Of a DNA stretch of 64,000 nucleotides, positions 1 through 12,741 are shown piece after piece; the stretch's first letter is position 1, and every line of letters begins with the position of its first letter. The notes under the pieces are model-generated. The model did not search any database. It was not told where the DNA came from and saw only the letters and a list, made by a program, of their open reading frames with translations. This DNA comes from Mucor racemosus (taxonomy: Eukaryota > Mucoromycota > Mucoromycetes > Mucorales > Mucoraceae): contig JAPEHQ010000004.1 in NCBI GenBank assembly GCA_027405735.1, forward strand, positions 1,550,001-1,614,000. Direction: 5' to 3'. The position numbers and the translations under genes are program-made.

Positions 1-267
1 CTTAAACTGCCTGTTTCCTTTGATGTGTACTACACTATAATATCCATGCATCTGCTGAGTACATTTACTGTTCCAGGCTAAACAGAATATCAATGACGTT
101 TCACCATTACTGTACCTTTTTCATTGGAAAGAAAGCTTATATTGCCGCTACGTAAATCTTTTGAAATAAAGCCTCACAGCCAAACATACCGTATATCGTA
201 TAAATACTTGGGATCAGGAATTTCTTTTTTGTCGTAATATAAGGCTTGTTTTTTTTCAAGCCTAAAC

Positions 268-629
268 TTAAAAAGATAATAAATGACCTTTTAAATATAA
301 CGTATTTTCGCGTAGGGCCACATAAGCAGCACTCTTATTGAAACATGCATTAATGATATGCTTCTTCTTTTTACGCCAATCCTTTACAATGACTTGGCCC
401 AATCTGAAAAAAATAAACGCCACCGTTCTTCAAAGAAAGCATTTTATTTATCTGCAAATCTGACATGCATGTCGTACTAGTTTCAAACAATTTGTACAAA
501 CCTAATGGTGATCAAGTTGTATTCGCATCAAATGTTCTTCTTCAGGGTAGATATAGATCAGTTCGTGCACAGGAATTCGCTCGTACTGTTTAACCTGATT
601 GCGTTGAGGCTCATAGGGCCGAAGAGTAC
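268..629 (-). pseudogene. Unrecognised gene fragment, two exon-like blocks
   Basis: Two stretches on the minus strand read like coding exons. Block 1 (629-502) follows an AG and encodes a Glu-rich peptide containing YERIPVHELIYIYPEEEHLM, ending in a TAG. Block 2 (403-268) follows a T-rich TTTCAG acceptor and encodes a Lys-rich peptide containing VIVKDWRKKKKHIINACF, ending in TAA. The phases do not join across the gap because the TAG lies directly before the GT of a possible donor. It therefore looks like a decayed or truncated gene rather than an intact one. No family was recognised. The competing plus-strand 105-aa ORF over 505-822 looks less protein-like. Confidence 0.25.
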
Positions 630-949
630 CTTACAGATCAATGTGCTGCGAGTGGAAGCTGTCGTTTCATACGCAACTATTGTCGCACTAGTTACCTTTC
701 ACTCACGTTCGATTCCCTTTTCTGAATTTCTTCCTTCATTGAGATTTCTATATATATGTTTATATTGCCATCTATATATCTTATGGTCTTCATTTGGTTT
801 TACACTTTATGGTGATGTTTGATGTAATATCCTACTTACTAACTTTGGATCTGTCTCCTCATCTTTTTATTATTTTGTCTAATACATTCGTAGCGTAATA
901 TCAAAATATCAAAGCCTTTTTGATAATTCAAACAGACTTAAGACGGCGA

Positions 950-2034
950 TTTACTTTATTTAAAATAGAATATTTAGGATCTCTGATACAAAAAACTCGC
1001 TGCTTTTGCCTTAAAAAGTAGGCCTGATTTTTCATCCCTGCTCAACTTTTTTCCCACTAAATAACACCAAAAACAAATTGTATGCCAATGTACCTGAGAT
1101 GTTCAGCTTTAATCCAAAAATGAGTATCCGGAAATATCCTATTTTTTACAATTGGTATTAATTTTTCAATGCTAATGTTTCAGATTTTTACGCGTATTTC
1201 ACTGCTAAAGGATTAAAAACTTTGAGGCTTCATATCTCTAGAGAAAATTGAGCTATACTACCACTTTTTAATAATAAAATTTACTTGTTTTAAAATGCTC
1301 TATAACATATTTTAATATGAAAAAATTATGAGCACTTTTATTTTTTTTTTCATTTTTTTGGGCATTTATATAGTAAGTTTCAAAATATTGGTTAAATTGA
1401 GCAACATTTTTTTTTACATTCATGTCATCCAACTCGTTGAGCTCTCTCAGAACCAATTTAGAGTTTTTTAAAATACTGATTTTTCGTGGAAATATCCTCA
1501 AAAATATGTACAAAAAGGTACCTCCATTTTTGGCGTCCATTTTTCCCTTGTATACCCTCATCACAAATTCTGAATTCGAAAATTTTTTGGATCAAAATCT
1601 CGTTTTCTCTACGAAAAATGTAGCGAAAAAGTTAAATAATATTTCAATCGATAGATAATTGATTTGCGCATCATTTCGGTTTATTATATTTTTATTTTGC
1701 TTATAAAAAGTGATGTGTATCTTCAAAAAACCTCCAAAATTTCAATCATATTTTGCGCAAAATTTAATGTTGAACATTTGTTTAAATTTTATTTAGGTGG
1801 ATGAAGAATCTAAAACTGTACAAAATCCATTTAATACGCTAGTTCAACTTAATCTGCAGGTCATGAACTATTTAACAAATTTGTTTCTTTGATTATTTTC
1901 TGGTCGATTTTACAACAAATTAATTTTGGAACTCAGTTACTTTAGGCTTTAAGCTGTACTATGTCCCTATTATTTTGATTATCTCGACAAAAAATCAATA
2001 TTTTTCTCTGAAACAAAAAACGCAGAATAGTGTC
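950..2034 (-). repeat. RepX copy 1 (dispersed ~1.1 kb repeat)
   Basis: Minus-strand copy of a family seen four times in this window, with others at 23653-24830, 38101-39275 and 60565-61640. Inverted motifs of the form AAAATATTGATTTTTCGT...GAGATA lie at about 1980-2005 and 1470-1493, the same ~535-bp spacing as in the other copies. Short ORFs inside are interrupted differently in each copy, so coding is doubtful. Confidence 0.8.
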
Positions 2035-2040
2035 TAGTTC

Positions 2041-2291
2041 TTTTATTCTATTTGTCTATTATGAATGAGTTTATTTTAACAATTTTATTACGTGCGTCAA
2101 ATCAAACGATTTTAGCTCCGCCATAATAGTTAACAGAGAAGAATAGCTATGTTTTATGATACATGATTAAATATCGACAGAGGATTAGTGTTGAATCGAA
2201 CAATATACGGATAATTTATAAAAGATGCACGTCGTATGTATATTTGACTATCAAAACAAGACTTTATATTAAAAAGGTATGATCAAGTTTA
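2041..2291. other. Intergenic, nothing recognised
   Basis: AT-rich spacer between RepX copy 1 and the 3' end of the helicase gene. It probably contains the helicase 3' UTR. No ORF, RNA gene or repeat was recognised. Confidence 0.5.
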
Positions 2292-4229
<1,938 letters not shown>

Positions 4230-4379
4230 ACTGCGACTATGTCTCAGCCACCCATTATGCTAAACGTTTTCCTTTTTGCTTTTCGGTGACTATTTTGATT
4301 CCAATTTGAAGAACCTTTTCTCTAATTTTTTTCAATTAAAGATTTTTTTTTTCTCTCTACAACATTAACAAAAGAAGAA
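4230..4379. promoter_or_regulatory. Short divergent promoter, DDX20-like / BUD20
   Basis: Only about 150 bp (205 bp if the helicase starts at 4175) separate the two opposing start codons. The spacer is T-rich and A-rich with no obvious TATA box. A shared bidirectional promoter is inferred from this geometry. Both genes act in RNA or RNP biogenesis. Confidence 0.5.
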
Positions 4380-4946
4380 ATGGGAAGGTAAAAAATTGTC
4401 AGTTTAAAATAAGAGAGTATTGGTGATTGATTAAAGTATTGAATAATTAGACTTCGTCGCAAGAGAACTCATCATGGTATCCGTGATAATTATCGTAAGC
4501 AACGTACTAGAGCTTACACTCGTGATCTCGATCAAATTGCTGATGATTTGAAGCCCGAGAATGTCGATAAAAAGAAGAATCAAGAGATTGATACTGATTT
4601 ACCTGGTCTTGGTCAACACTATTGTGTTGAGTGTGCGTAAGTATTGATGAACTGGGGTTGTATAAAGAGAGAAAAGTCTAAATTATATGTTTACTAGTCG
4701 TCATTTCATTTCCGAAACCCATATGACAGAACATTTGAAAAGTAAATTACACAAGAGAAGACTCAAGAAATTAGAGGATGAACCTTACACTCAAGAAGAG
4801 GTAATTTTATAGTGGTTTTTTATTGTTCAATGGTTGATTAACACATATAAAATTAGGCTGATCGTGCTGCTGGTATTAGTAAGCCTGATAATGGAAAGAA
4901 GGGCGGTCGAGTTTTGACAAGTCAAGATGTTACCATGGAAGAATAG
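4380..4946 (+). CDS. BUD20: Bud20/ZNF593-like C2H2 zinc-finger ribosome export factor
   Basis: Shuttling pre-60S ribosomal subunit factor that binds late nuclear particles and helps export them. Four exons: 4380-4387, 4451-4636, 4698-4800 and 4857-4946, giving 128 aa. The first exon has only 8 nt (Met-Gly and two bases of Arg). Family hallmarks: a basic N-terminus ([12 protein letters not shown]), the acidic [15 protein letters not shown] segment, then a single C2H2 finger completed in exon 3 by H...H ([20 protein letters not shown]). The length matches the family (about 115-170 aa). Introns are 56-63 bp. Confidence 0.92.
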
Positions 4947-5241
4947 TTCTTTCGATCTCCTTTTTTATATTTTTTGTTTTGTAATTTAATTTTTTCTCAC
5001 TTGTAAACATATTATATCTTTATCCTTGCTGCAGACACACCCTTTTTATCTTAGACCTAAAAAAATGCAACATCACACGTTATTACTCACACCTCTCTTT
5101 TTTTTCAAGCATTGATTTTCTTTATATTACACATTATCTCCCACACTTTTCCCCTTTTGTTTTAAAATTAAAATATCTTCTTTTTGAGGTTTCTTTATTT
5201 TTCTTTTTTTCTTTTTTTGTTTGTTTGAGAGCTTTAAAGTC

Positions 5242-5868
5242 ATGTCAGATCATAATAATAACAAAACCCTTCAACAAAAGATCAAAAAATTCTCGAGATT
5301 TATTACAACAAAAGTAAGGGAAAAAACGCTGTCGAAATCACAGATTGGAGTAGAAGACGATCAAGACGACGAAGATGAAATATTTCAAGATTCAATGATT
5401 GCGAGAAGGCATAGTAGTTATATCCATCAGTCACTAAGAGAACCCAATGCAATATCAGCGATAAGAGGAGATCAAACAGCTATAAAACAAGGTAAAATAT
5501 ATCTCATGTAGATGCAAAAAAAAAAAAACTTATAAAAACTAGACTTGCATCACCATTATCACACAATGCCACCAAATACACTACCAACAACATCTGCACT
5601 ATCTCCACCACCAAGACAAATAAAATCGAAAACTGTCTGTTGTGACAAGACAAATTTAATTACTAAACCATGTCTAAGTCGAAGTAATACACTGGGACAT
5701 CATACTCCTAACAAAAATCCTCCTCTCACCCCTATTCATCATTCTTCCTTTAGCACTACAACCATATCTTCTTCGTCGTCTTCCTATAATATTACTTCCC
5801 CTCCCTCATCTACATCCTTATCTTCATTAACAAGCCGTTGCAACATTAACCACACCTTGATTAATTAA
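5242..5868 (+). CDS. Hypothetical low-complexity protein
   Basis: Two exons, 5242-5491 and 5543-5868, joined in phase by a 51-bp GT-AG intron, giving 191 aa. The start is the ATG at 5242 (MSDHNNNKTLQQ); the in-frame TTG codons before it are not plausible starts. The N-terminal half is basic with an acidic cluster (EDDQDDEDEIFQD). The C-terminal half is Pro/Ser/Thr-rich with a Ser run and His-rich stretches (LHHHYHTMPP). No domain, signal peptide or membrane segment was recognised. The composition suggests a disordered cytosolic or nuclear protein. The in-phase splice is the main evidence that it is real. Confidence 0.6.
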
Positions 5869-6395
5869 TAGAATTAAAAAAAAAAAAAGAAAACCTCCTA
5901 AACAAAAACAACGACAAGGAAACTCCTAATCATTACTTTTTTATTTTATTGGTTTCTTTTAAACTTTTTTACATTTAATTAATTTGCGTTGAAGATCCCC
6001 GTTACTAATGAAAAAAGATCTGCCAAATAAGTATCTTTTAGAGGGTGGTAAGGGAGGCACACAATAGGATCAAATAATAAATTCAGAGGTTGAGTTGATA
6101 AAATTGGTGTTTTTTTTTCAAATATTTAAAGGATTATATTTAGCCCAAAACATATGCAAATTTTAGGCATTTAGCTGTTATAGGTTGTTTAGCATCTGAA
6201 AACCCACAGAGCATTTTTTTTTGAATATTATTTAGCAAGTATATCGCACGCTTCAAATTTGAAAATGTAGCCACCTTAAAAAAACATACTTTTTTTTTTT
6301 TTTTTAATGTTTTTGACCTCTGAATTTTGTATTGAACCTTATTAAATAGAGATTATACGATTAATTGGGTTTCTTCTCGCAATCAATATACTTAC
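5869..6395. other. Intergenic, poly-T/poly-A tracts only
   Basis: AT-rich non-coding stretch holding the 3' UTR of the preceding gene and a homopolymer T run near 6288-6306. No coding or RNA feature was recognised. Confidence 0.5.
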
Positions 6396-6551
6396 AAGGT
6401 TAAATCAACATGACAAACCAGTGTCTCACTGTAAGGTTCCCACTGTTGCCCAAATCCTATGAAATTTGATTCTACATTATGTAAAGCGTTATTTATCATA
6501 GCAGCATCAATATAATCGAATTTTTTGCTATCTGCTGATGCAATCGAAACT
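6396..6551 (-). pseudogene. Isolated exon-like fragment
   Basis: The minus strand reads as an open exon between an acceptor (TTGATTAG near 6552) and a donor GTAAGT at its end. It encodes a peptide containing FDYIDAAMINNALHNVE and GFGQQWEPYSETLVCHVDL. The codon pattern looks like real protein, but no companion exons were found on either side. It is best read as a relic or captured piece of an unidentified gene. Confidence 0.3.
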
Positions 6552-7190
6552 AATCAAGGAAATTGGCAAGGAGCATAAGAGAGACAAAGATATTTACTTG
6601 CATTTTACATGTTATTTTCAAAGAAAAAGGATAAAAGAAACTTGAAAAATATAAACTCTTTTTATATGAATTGAGCAATATTTACGCAATATGCATGTAA
6701 AAAGAAAAGATGTCATGTATAGGGTAAATTTAAGAAAGAGAGCAAACAATAAAAACATAAGCATGTAGGTTATAATCACGCAAGTCCATGTGCATCTATC
6801 TTTGGTATACCATAATAAGTCGTGAATTGCTTTCTTATCAATTGTAGAATATACTAAATCTTTGTATTAAATCGCTTTTGCGAAAACCTTGGTAATCTTA
6901 TCAAATATATATAAAATTATCATCGTAAATAGTTACATCAAGTCAAGGCTATATATATATTTTATCGGGAAAAGCTTAAAGAACTCGCATACGCGTATAT
7001 CTCATTGAATGAAATTTAATGGTGATTGAAATATGAACAATAAGACCTTTCATCATTTGTGTATCTTTCTAAAGGCTCAGTGCTGTGTAAATACGCAAAA
7101 TAATTGAAAGTAAACAACAAATGCTGTAATATTACTAGACTTTAAATATTGTTTATAGGAACTCATGTAAGATAATCGTTCATTATACAC
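6552..7190. other. Intergenic, nothing recognised
   Basis: AT-rich spacer between the exon relic and the SCO1 relic. No convincing ORF, RNA gene or repeat was seen. Confidence 0.4.
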
Positions 7191-7194
7191 AAAA

Positions 7195-7400
7195 ACCTTG
7201 AAACCATGTAATATTTCATCAAATGATGAATATCTTGCATAATATTGAATCGTTCCACCTTGTAGATCTCGCTATTGATTAAACTACTAATACTATCTAT
7301 AGGTTAGCGTGCTTCATATAATACAATCTAGCAATTTGCTTTAATTCTTCAGATAAGCCGCTAAATTACAGTATATCATCTAATTTCAAATCAAAAGCAT
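7195..7400 (-). pseudogene. Decayed SCO1-like copy downstream of SCO1
   Basis: The minus strand translates in part to SEELKQIARLYYM. This matches PEELKQVARSYRV of the intact SCO1 gene just upstream. Another block (near 7198-7255) parallels the C-terminal region of SCO1 around the LHSFKNYMKDYL codons, at the nucleotide level. The two blocks lie about 140 bp apart here against about 165 bp in SCO1, so deletions have occurred, and frames are broken. It is interpreted as an old tandem duplicate. Confidence 0.6.
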
Positions 7401-7639
7401 ATCAAGCAATATCTTTATAATTGAGAGTATACAAATGTATTTAACATGGATATCAGCTTTATATCTAAACAAGCTTGATGATATACTTGTACAAAGGCTG
7501 TAGCTGTAACTAAGAGAAACAATCAAATCAACACATACAGCTCCAGGGTTATGTACAATTATTCTTGTGTTCGGTCATGTTAACGTCTATATCTCAAACA
7601 AGTAAGCAAATTGAATGGTTAATAGTTGATACGTTTCAT

Positions 7640-8606
7640 TTATTTAGCTTTTAACTTTCCACCATCTTGAAGATAATCCTTCATATAATTCTTAAAACTA
7701 TGTAATACTTCATCAGATGTTGTGTCCCTTGCATAGCAATCAATAAATTTGCCCTGAGGATCCATCAAGTAGATGAAAATGGAATGATCTACCAAATAAT
7801 CGTCGTCTACTGAAACATTAGGTGGAGTATATGAATATACACGATATGATCTAGCCACTTGTTTTAATTCTTCAGGTGAACCAGTAAATCCTACTAGATC
7901 AGGATGAAAATCTTGCACATATTCTCGCACAACTTCAGCTGTATCTCTTAAAGGATCACAAGTAATAAACACAGGTGTCAGAACATGGTCACCAAATTCC
8001 TCTTTCACTGCATCTACAACTTCGGCCATTTTGTCCAATTCCTCGGGACAAATGTCAGGGCAATGTGTAAAGCCAAAATAAAGCATGGTAAATTGTCCGT
8101 CCATAAGCTCTGCAGAAGTTGTGCGTTTGTTTTCGTTGACATTAAACAATTCAAAAGGTTGGCCAATATGTGGACGACCCATGGCTTTAATTGTATCACG
8201 CTCACGTTTGGCTTTTTCTGCTCTTAATTTCTCTTTTTCTCCTCTAAAATAAACAACAAGCCCGGCTGCTGTGATGGCCAAAACAACGGCAGATTTCCAT
8301 GTGAATGTCTACCTTGTGTAAGTGATTGTACTATATATATTTATTGTTTTATTAATTTACCTGAGGTGGTTGAGGTGGTGGAATTGTATTTTGTGTAGTC
8401 GAATAAAATCTATTGCATTTCTGTTTATATATGGGCTGCTCTGTCAAACATTTTCTAGTTGTTGTTCCAGTCAAAGAACGAGTGAATGACTATTCATTAA
8501 AATTAAAGCATGTTTAATATAACTATATTCATGTGCATGATTGCAATTTTATTACTTTAATGGTGGGTCGAGCAATTATTTGTCTAGAAAGTTTACTTAA
8601 AAACAT
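7640..8606 (-). CDS. SCO1: SCO1/SenC copper chaperone of cytochrome c oxidase (apparent 1-nt frameshift)
   Basis: Inner-membrane copper metallochaperone that loads the CuA site of cytochrome oxidase subunit 2. Exons: 8606-8556 (MFLSKLSRQIIARPTIK, an Arg-rich presequence), 8489-8361 (contains RFYSTT, then a Pro-rich stretch) and 8309-7640. The thioredoxin-like domain holds the copper ligands CPDIC in FTHCPDICPEE and the distal His in VDHSIFIYLMDP. The membrane segment is AITAAGLVVYF. Odd point: with the only good splice sites, exon 3 starts TFTWKSAVV, which is typical of SCO proteins. It then loses frame at a T5 run (about 8277-8281); with four T the frame would run on into the membrane segment and domain. 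No alternative acceptor restores phase. This is either an assembly indel or a real mutation. Confidence 0.88.
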
Positions 8607-9233
8607 GCTGGTTGTACACAAAAAGGAAAATATGAATTACTAGGCTCTGTTTTGGATTTTATTCATCAACAATCCGCTTACTTTTTAACAGCCAGCCTGC
8701 GGAACCAGAATGAAAACATCAAATTTAAAGGATTTTTACATCATATTAACACAGGTTATAAAGTAACAGTTTTTTTATTAAAATTTCTGGGCATGTATAA
8801 CGTATTTAGTTTTTTTTATTTTTAATAATGTCTAACAAATTGTGCAATGTTAGTATATTTAAAATTAGAGGAAGGGTTGTCCACATGAAGGTTTTCGACT
8901 ACCTTTCAAACTCCTAAAAAACGCATTTGGGTTGATAGGTGGAGTAAGCCGCAGGCATTTACATGAGTTTGACAACTAAACTCTGGAAACATATATAGAG
9001 CTCCATAAAAGCTAGGGATAGTGCGACAATAGGTTTAAATTTGATCCAGAAACTACTAATAGTCAAATAAGCCTTTAAACATAAGCTTTCAGCACTGAAA
9101 ATCACTCCTATCTTTGTATCAACGTTGAATGTATACAGAGGGCGTCCTTATTTTTATACGCAGTACGCTTATATACTGTACATTTGAAATGCAAGAAAGC
9201 AGACTCTCCTCATTTTTTATTTAATGACACTTT
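8607..9233. other. Intergenic, SCO1 promoter side
   Basis: Non-coding AT-rich spacer between the SCO1 start and the 3' end of F-box gene 1. No RNA gene, repeat or ORF was recognised. Confidence 0.5.
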
Positions 9234-11216
9234 TCAATCAAGTTTTACTACCCAGACTAACCCACTTTCACCAACAATCTTAATTTCGTTCAATTGTTTG
9301 CATTTGATCCAGATTACAAAGTTGTAAGAATTTCCAATTACATTCTCTGGCTTGATATCCCAATCAGTCATTCCATTGCTACCCTGTTTGTAAAAAATGT
9401 ACGTCTTGTCATCTGTTTCTACCTTGATCATAAAATGGCCCTCTTCTGACACTGCTCTAAGCAAACCAAGATTCTCCAAACTACTATTTTCACACTTGAT
9501 TTTTTTACATGATGGCCAATTAGTAACATTGACAAATGGATTCACTCTCAATTCCAAGTTGACCATTTCTGTTGTAGGAAGAAAGGCTTTAATGTGAAAT
9601 TGGTCATCCATAAGGATACAGCATGTATCAAATATCAGTGTATCAATCTTTGTAAACACCTTTGAGATATAATTTAATACATTGTGATGTATGATTGATT
9701 TTGTAAAGCGTAATTCAGAGATTTGCAAACTGTGAGCTGAAGCAATAAAAGAGCGTTCATCGCAAAGCACTATTCTGTCGAAATGTACGTTAGCGTTGTT
9801 TATCTGACTGACTACTGAAATGATTCTAAAGAAAATGAACGTGTTATCCTTGCTACAAAGTTCTACTAAACGCCATCTGGCAACAGTGGAGGATAATTGC
9901 CTTTGTATGGGATTAGTTTCAGTCAGCATTTTATAATGGTCTTCTATCGATTCAACCTTGACATGAATTTTGTTAGGTGAATACAAATATACCCATTCCA
10001 ATATTGAATCAATATATAATAACTCGTCGAATTCGAGAAAAACAGTATACGTATTCCAGTTTTTAGTTAATGTAGTCATATTCTCGCCATCTTGAGACTT
10101 TTTTAATGTGATGCCGAATCCTTTATTTTTGATATACTTGGATTGTGTTGCCTGGATAGAAAAGTTTATGCAGCTTTTTAATTGATGTCGATCTCGCGAA
10201 TTTGAATGAATTAAACTGATATTATAAGACTTGAGTTTTAAGCAGAGTCTTCCTAAAAAATCCCACCATTCATTGATCTCTTGCTCTAAACCATCAGGAT
10301 GTTTGATATATGTCAAGTCAAAACTCTTCAAGTTTTCTAGTTTGTATGTAATATATACAAGCATTGAAGCAGGAATTTTAGAAAGACAAATATTTAACCT
10401 CTCTATAATTGTGTTTTGTTTAATTGTACCCCAAGATGTGAAGTCGCACTTTGATAAATCCAAATATATAAATGATAATTCGCATACTGTTTGAGAGCAG
10501 CTATTGAGCAATTGATCTAGATCATGTATTTTAGTAACTTTCCATTGTTCAATACGCAACTGTTTTAAAGATGTAAAATGCATTAATCTCCTTGATAAAA
10601 TACGATGAAAACCTTGTTCAGCATTATTGATAAACGCAGAACTCATGCATAATTGAAGCTGTGTTAAAGTTTTTTCAAATCTTATAGCAATATATGAATA
10701 CAATGGTATGCTTGCTGCATTTGAAGTCTTTGTTGTAAATAATTTTAAGTGTTGGGGTACATTCTTTGCTGAACTAAGATAAGTCCATACCACGCTTCTG
10801 ATTGTTTCTTGAAAGGCATACATCTCTTGAATATTTGGGCAAATGTTGATGATTACTTGTAAAAGTTCGTGTGCATTTCCATATCTTGAGAAATCCTCTA
10901 AAAATATAATCTTTTTTACTAAACTTCCAAGGCTTTCTTTATTAAGGACAGTGCTAATAAACTTTAATGAATTCGATCCCAAGTAAACTTCGCCGTAAAG
11001 AGCTTCTTGGGCCATCTCGTTCCACTCTTTGCACACTAACTGATAATAATAAAGTAAAGATGTGTTATCTTGCAACCAATACGTCCCTGAATGGGTAACA
11101 TAATAAAAAATATTACGCAAAATGTTATTTGGAAGCTTGTTCCAAGAATAATGACTAACATTATCAATAGACATTTTGGTAGGTATGTAATTAAGAAACA
11201 GGGTAAAATCTTTCAT
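9234..11216 (-). CDS. F-box protein with leucine-rich-repeat-like region 1
   Basis: Probable substrate receptor of an SCF ubiquitin ligase. Single exon of 660 aa. The second Met (11174, MSIDNVSHYSW) is the likelier start because it places the F-box close to the N-terminus. The F-box-like segment is WNKLPNNILRNIFYYV...LVCKEWNEMAQEALYGEVYL (about residues 25-78), followed by about 580 residues of irregular Leu-rich repeats suited to substrate binding. Such large divergent F-box/LRR proteins are numerous in Mucoromycota. A second, unrelated-length member lies at 55599-57470. The substrate cannot be inferred. Confidence 0.8.
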   Translation of the reverse strand: MKDFTLFLNYIPTKMSIDNVSHYSWNKLPNNILRNIFYYVTHSGTYWLQDNTSLLYYYQLVCKEWNEMAQEALYGEVYLGSNSLKFISTVLNKESLGSLVKKIIFLEDFSRYGNAHELLQVIINICPNIQEMYAFQETIRSVVWTYLSSAKNVPQHLKLFTTKTSNAASIPLYSYIAIRFEKTLTQLQLCMSSAFINNAEQGFHRILSRRLMHFTSLKQLRIEQWKVTKIHDLDQLLNSCSQTVCELSFIYLDLSKCDFTSWGTIKQNTIIERLNICLSKIPASMLVYITYKLENLKSFDLTYIKHPDGLEQEINEWWDFLGRLCLKLKSYNISLIHSNSRDRHQLKSCINFSIQATQSKYIKNKGFGITLKKSQDGENMTTLTKNWNTYTVFLEFDELLYIDSILEWVYLYSPNKIHVKVESIEDHYKMLTETNPIQRQLSSTVARWRLVELCSKDNTFIFFRIISVVSQINNANVHFDRIVLCDERSFIASAHSLQISELRFTKSIIHHNVLNYISKVFTKIDTLIFDTCCILMDDQFHIKAFLPTTEMVNLELRVNPFVNVTNWPSCKKIKCENSSLENLGLLRAVSEEGHFMIKVETDDKTYIFYKQGSNGMTDWDIKPENVIGNSYNFVIWIKCKQLNEIKIVGESGLVWVVKLD

Positions 11217-12100
11217 GCAAACACAGATAATATCATTATTTTGGAGGGAATTTGAAAAATTACATATTTACATTTAGTATATACAACAATTTATCAAGTT
11301 TTCACAAAATATAAAGCATGCTTGTAACAAGACTACTATAATAATTTCACAGTGTCAATTTATATATAATAGGTACGTTTCTGTTCTCAGATGCTGTCAA
11401 TATTTCAGTTATATCTTCATTTATTAATGTCTTGAAAAGCAATGCTAAAGATTATGGTTAAAATTAGTTTACCTCTTCCTCAATAGTGCTTGAAAAATTG
11501 ATAGACTGCCCCCAATCACTTGATATGCAGTATGATCAAAAGAAATTTATGTCGCATTAAGATTTATCTAGATATATCATACTTTTTATTCAAATTAAAA
11601 TAGAAATTTGGAACCGCACGAATCTGACCGATTTATAGCCAGTTTTAACAAAATATAATTCATTGAGCTGTTTCTTTTAATAATCTGCTTTAATTATTAT
11701 TATTAGTTGGCATTGTTCCTTGTAAATTTGCTTTGTAACATAACATACGGTATTGTTAACAAAAAATGCAGGACCCTGTATTTCAATCATTGGCATCTTT
11801 ACTAGTTCTGGATGATTTTTTTTTTTTTTTTGCAGTCAAAACACACAAAATTAAAGATACATTCAAAATATTATATACCTTTGAATTGATTTGTAAAAAG
11901 TTTGAAAGCTTTCGAAATTTTCATTACACATTTAAAATGTAAAAATTTCCAAATGCATAACAGGCCGTCGTTTTAATCAATCAACAGCATTAAACCTCTT
12001 TTTATTTTTATTTTTAACCATACTCTTTTGTGCCAAAATTTGGGTTTAGTTGCATTTTTGATGAATCAATGATATCATAAAATTTATATTTACAACTATA
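11217..12100. other. Intergenic, nothing recognised
   Basis: AT-rich stretch upstream of F-box gene 1 with a T run near 11818-11833. No gene or repeat was recognised. Confidence 0.5.
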
Positions 12101-12114
12101 TCATTGCTGTATAC

Positions 12115-12741
12115 GCTAGTTTTGTTTCTCATTGAAAATGGTCTCCTAATAGACAAACACATTAGGAAAACTGGGCGTTCATTTTATCATTACGATTTAA
12201 TAAGCAAATTAATGAGATGCCAAAGTTATGTCTCTGGATACTGTTACAGCTATAGTATATATTTTAAAACTTGCAGCCTATTTGGATCAATATTTATTGA
12301 TTTCAACCATTTTTCCACTGGCTTTTTTTTTTTTTTTTTTTTTTTTTTGAGCCGAGGAAGGGGTAGTTTCACTCAAAAATATATGCTTTGCTCCTTCAAA
12401 AACAGCTGCTAGATAATGGAATCAAGGTATGTTATTCATATTCTTACTGCTCATTAAGTGCAACTTTGAAATTCAATTTCGAACCATTATTTGATTTTGT
12501 AAAAAATTTCAAAAAATATTTGAAACAACCCATATAAAATAGTTTAAGCAGGTACAACTTTTCATTTCTCAATTTCCACAGCAATTCATGGAGGCTAAAC
12601 CTTTTGCAATTCAGTAGATCAGCACCAGAAGTATCTTCTATTGCGACAGGAGGTCATTTGATATAATATTTGTCGAGAACTGGCGAGCTTACTGGCCTTA
12701 GTAGGTGTACATTGCAGGTAAAAACAACTTGTTGTTCAAAC
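12115..12741 (+). repeat. RepY copy 1, interrupted by the CACTA-like element
   Basis: Diverged direct copy of 59370-59985. Shared blocks include AACTTGCAGCC near 12270 and ACTTGTTGTTCA at the 3' end. A T26 run (12323-12348) expands one copy. RepY stops at ...TTGTTCAAAC exactly where the CACTACGG terminus begins at 12742, whereas the 60-kb copy continues into TTATCGAATACAC. That marks this point as an insertion site. Confidence 0.7.

Noticed and set aside
505..822. 105-aa plus-strand ORF
   Set aside because: Hydrophobic and unstructured in composition. The minus strand at 502-629 reads more like protein.
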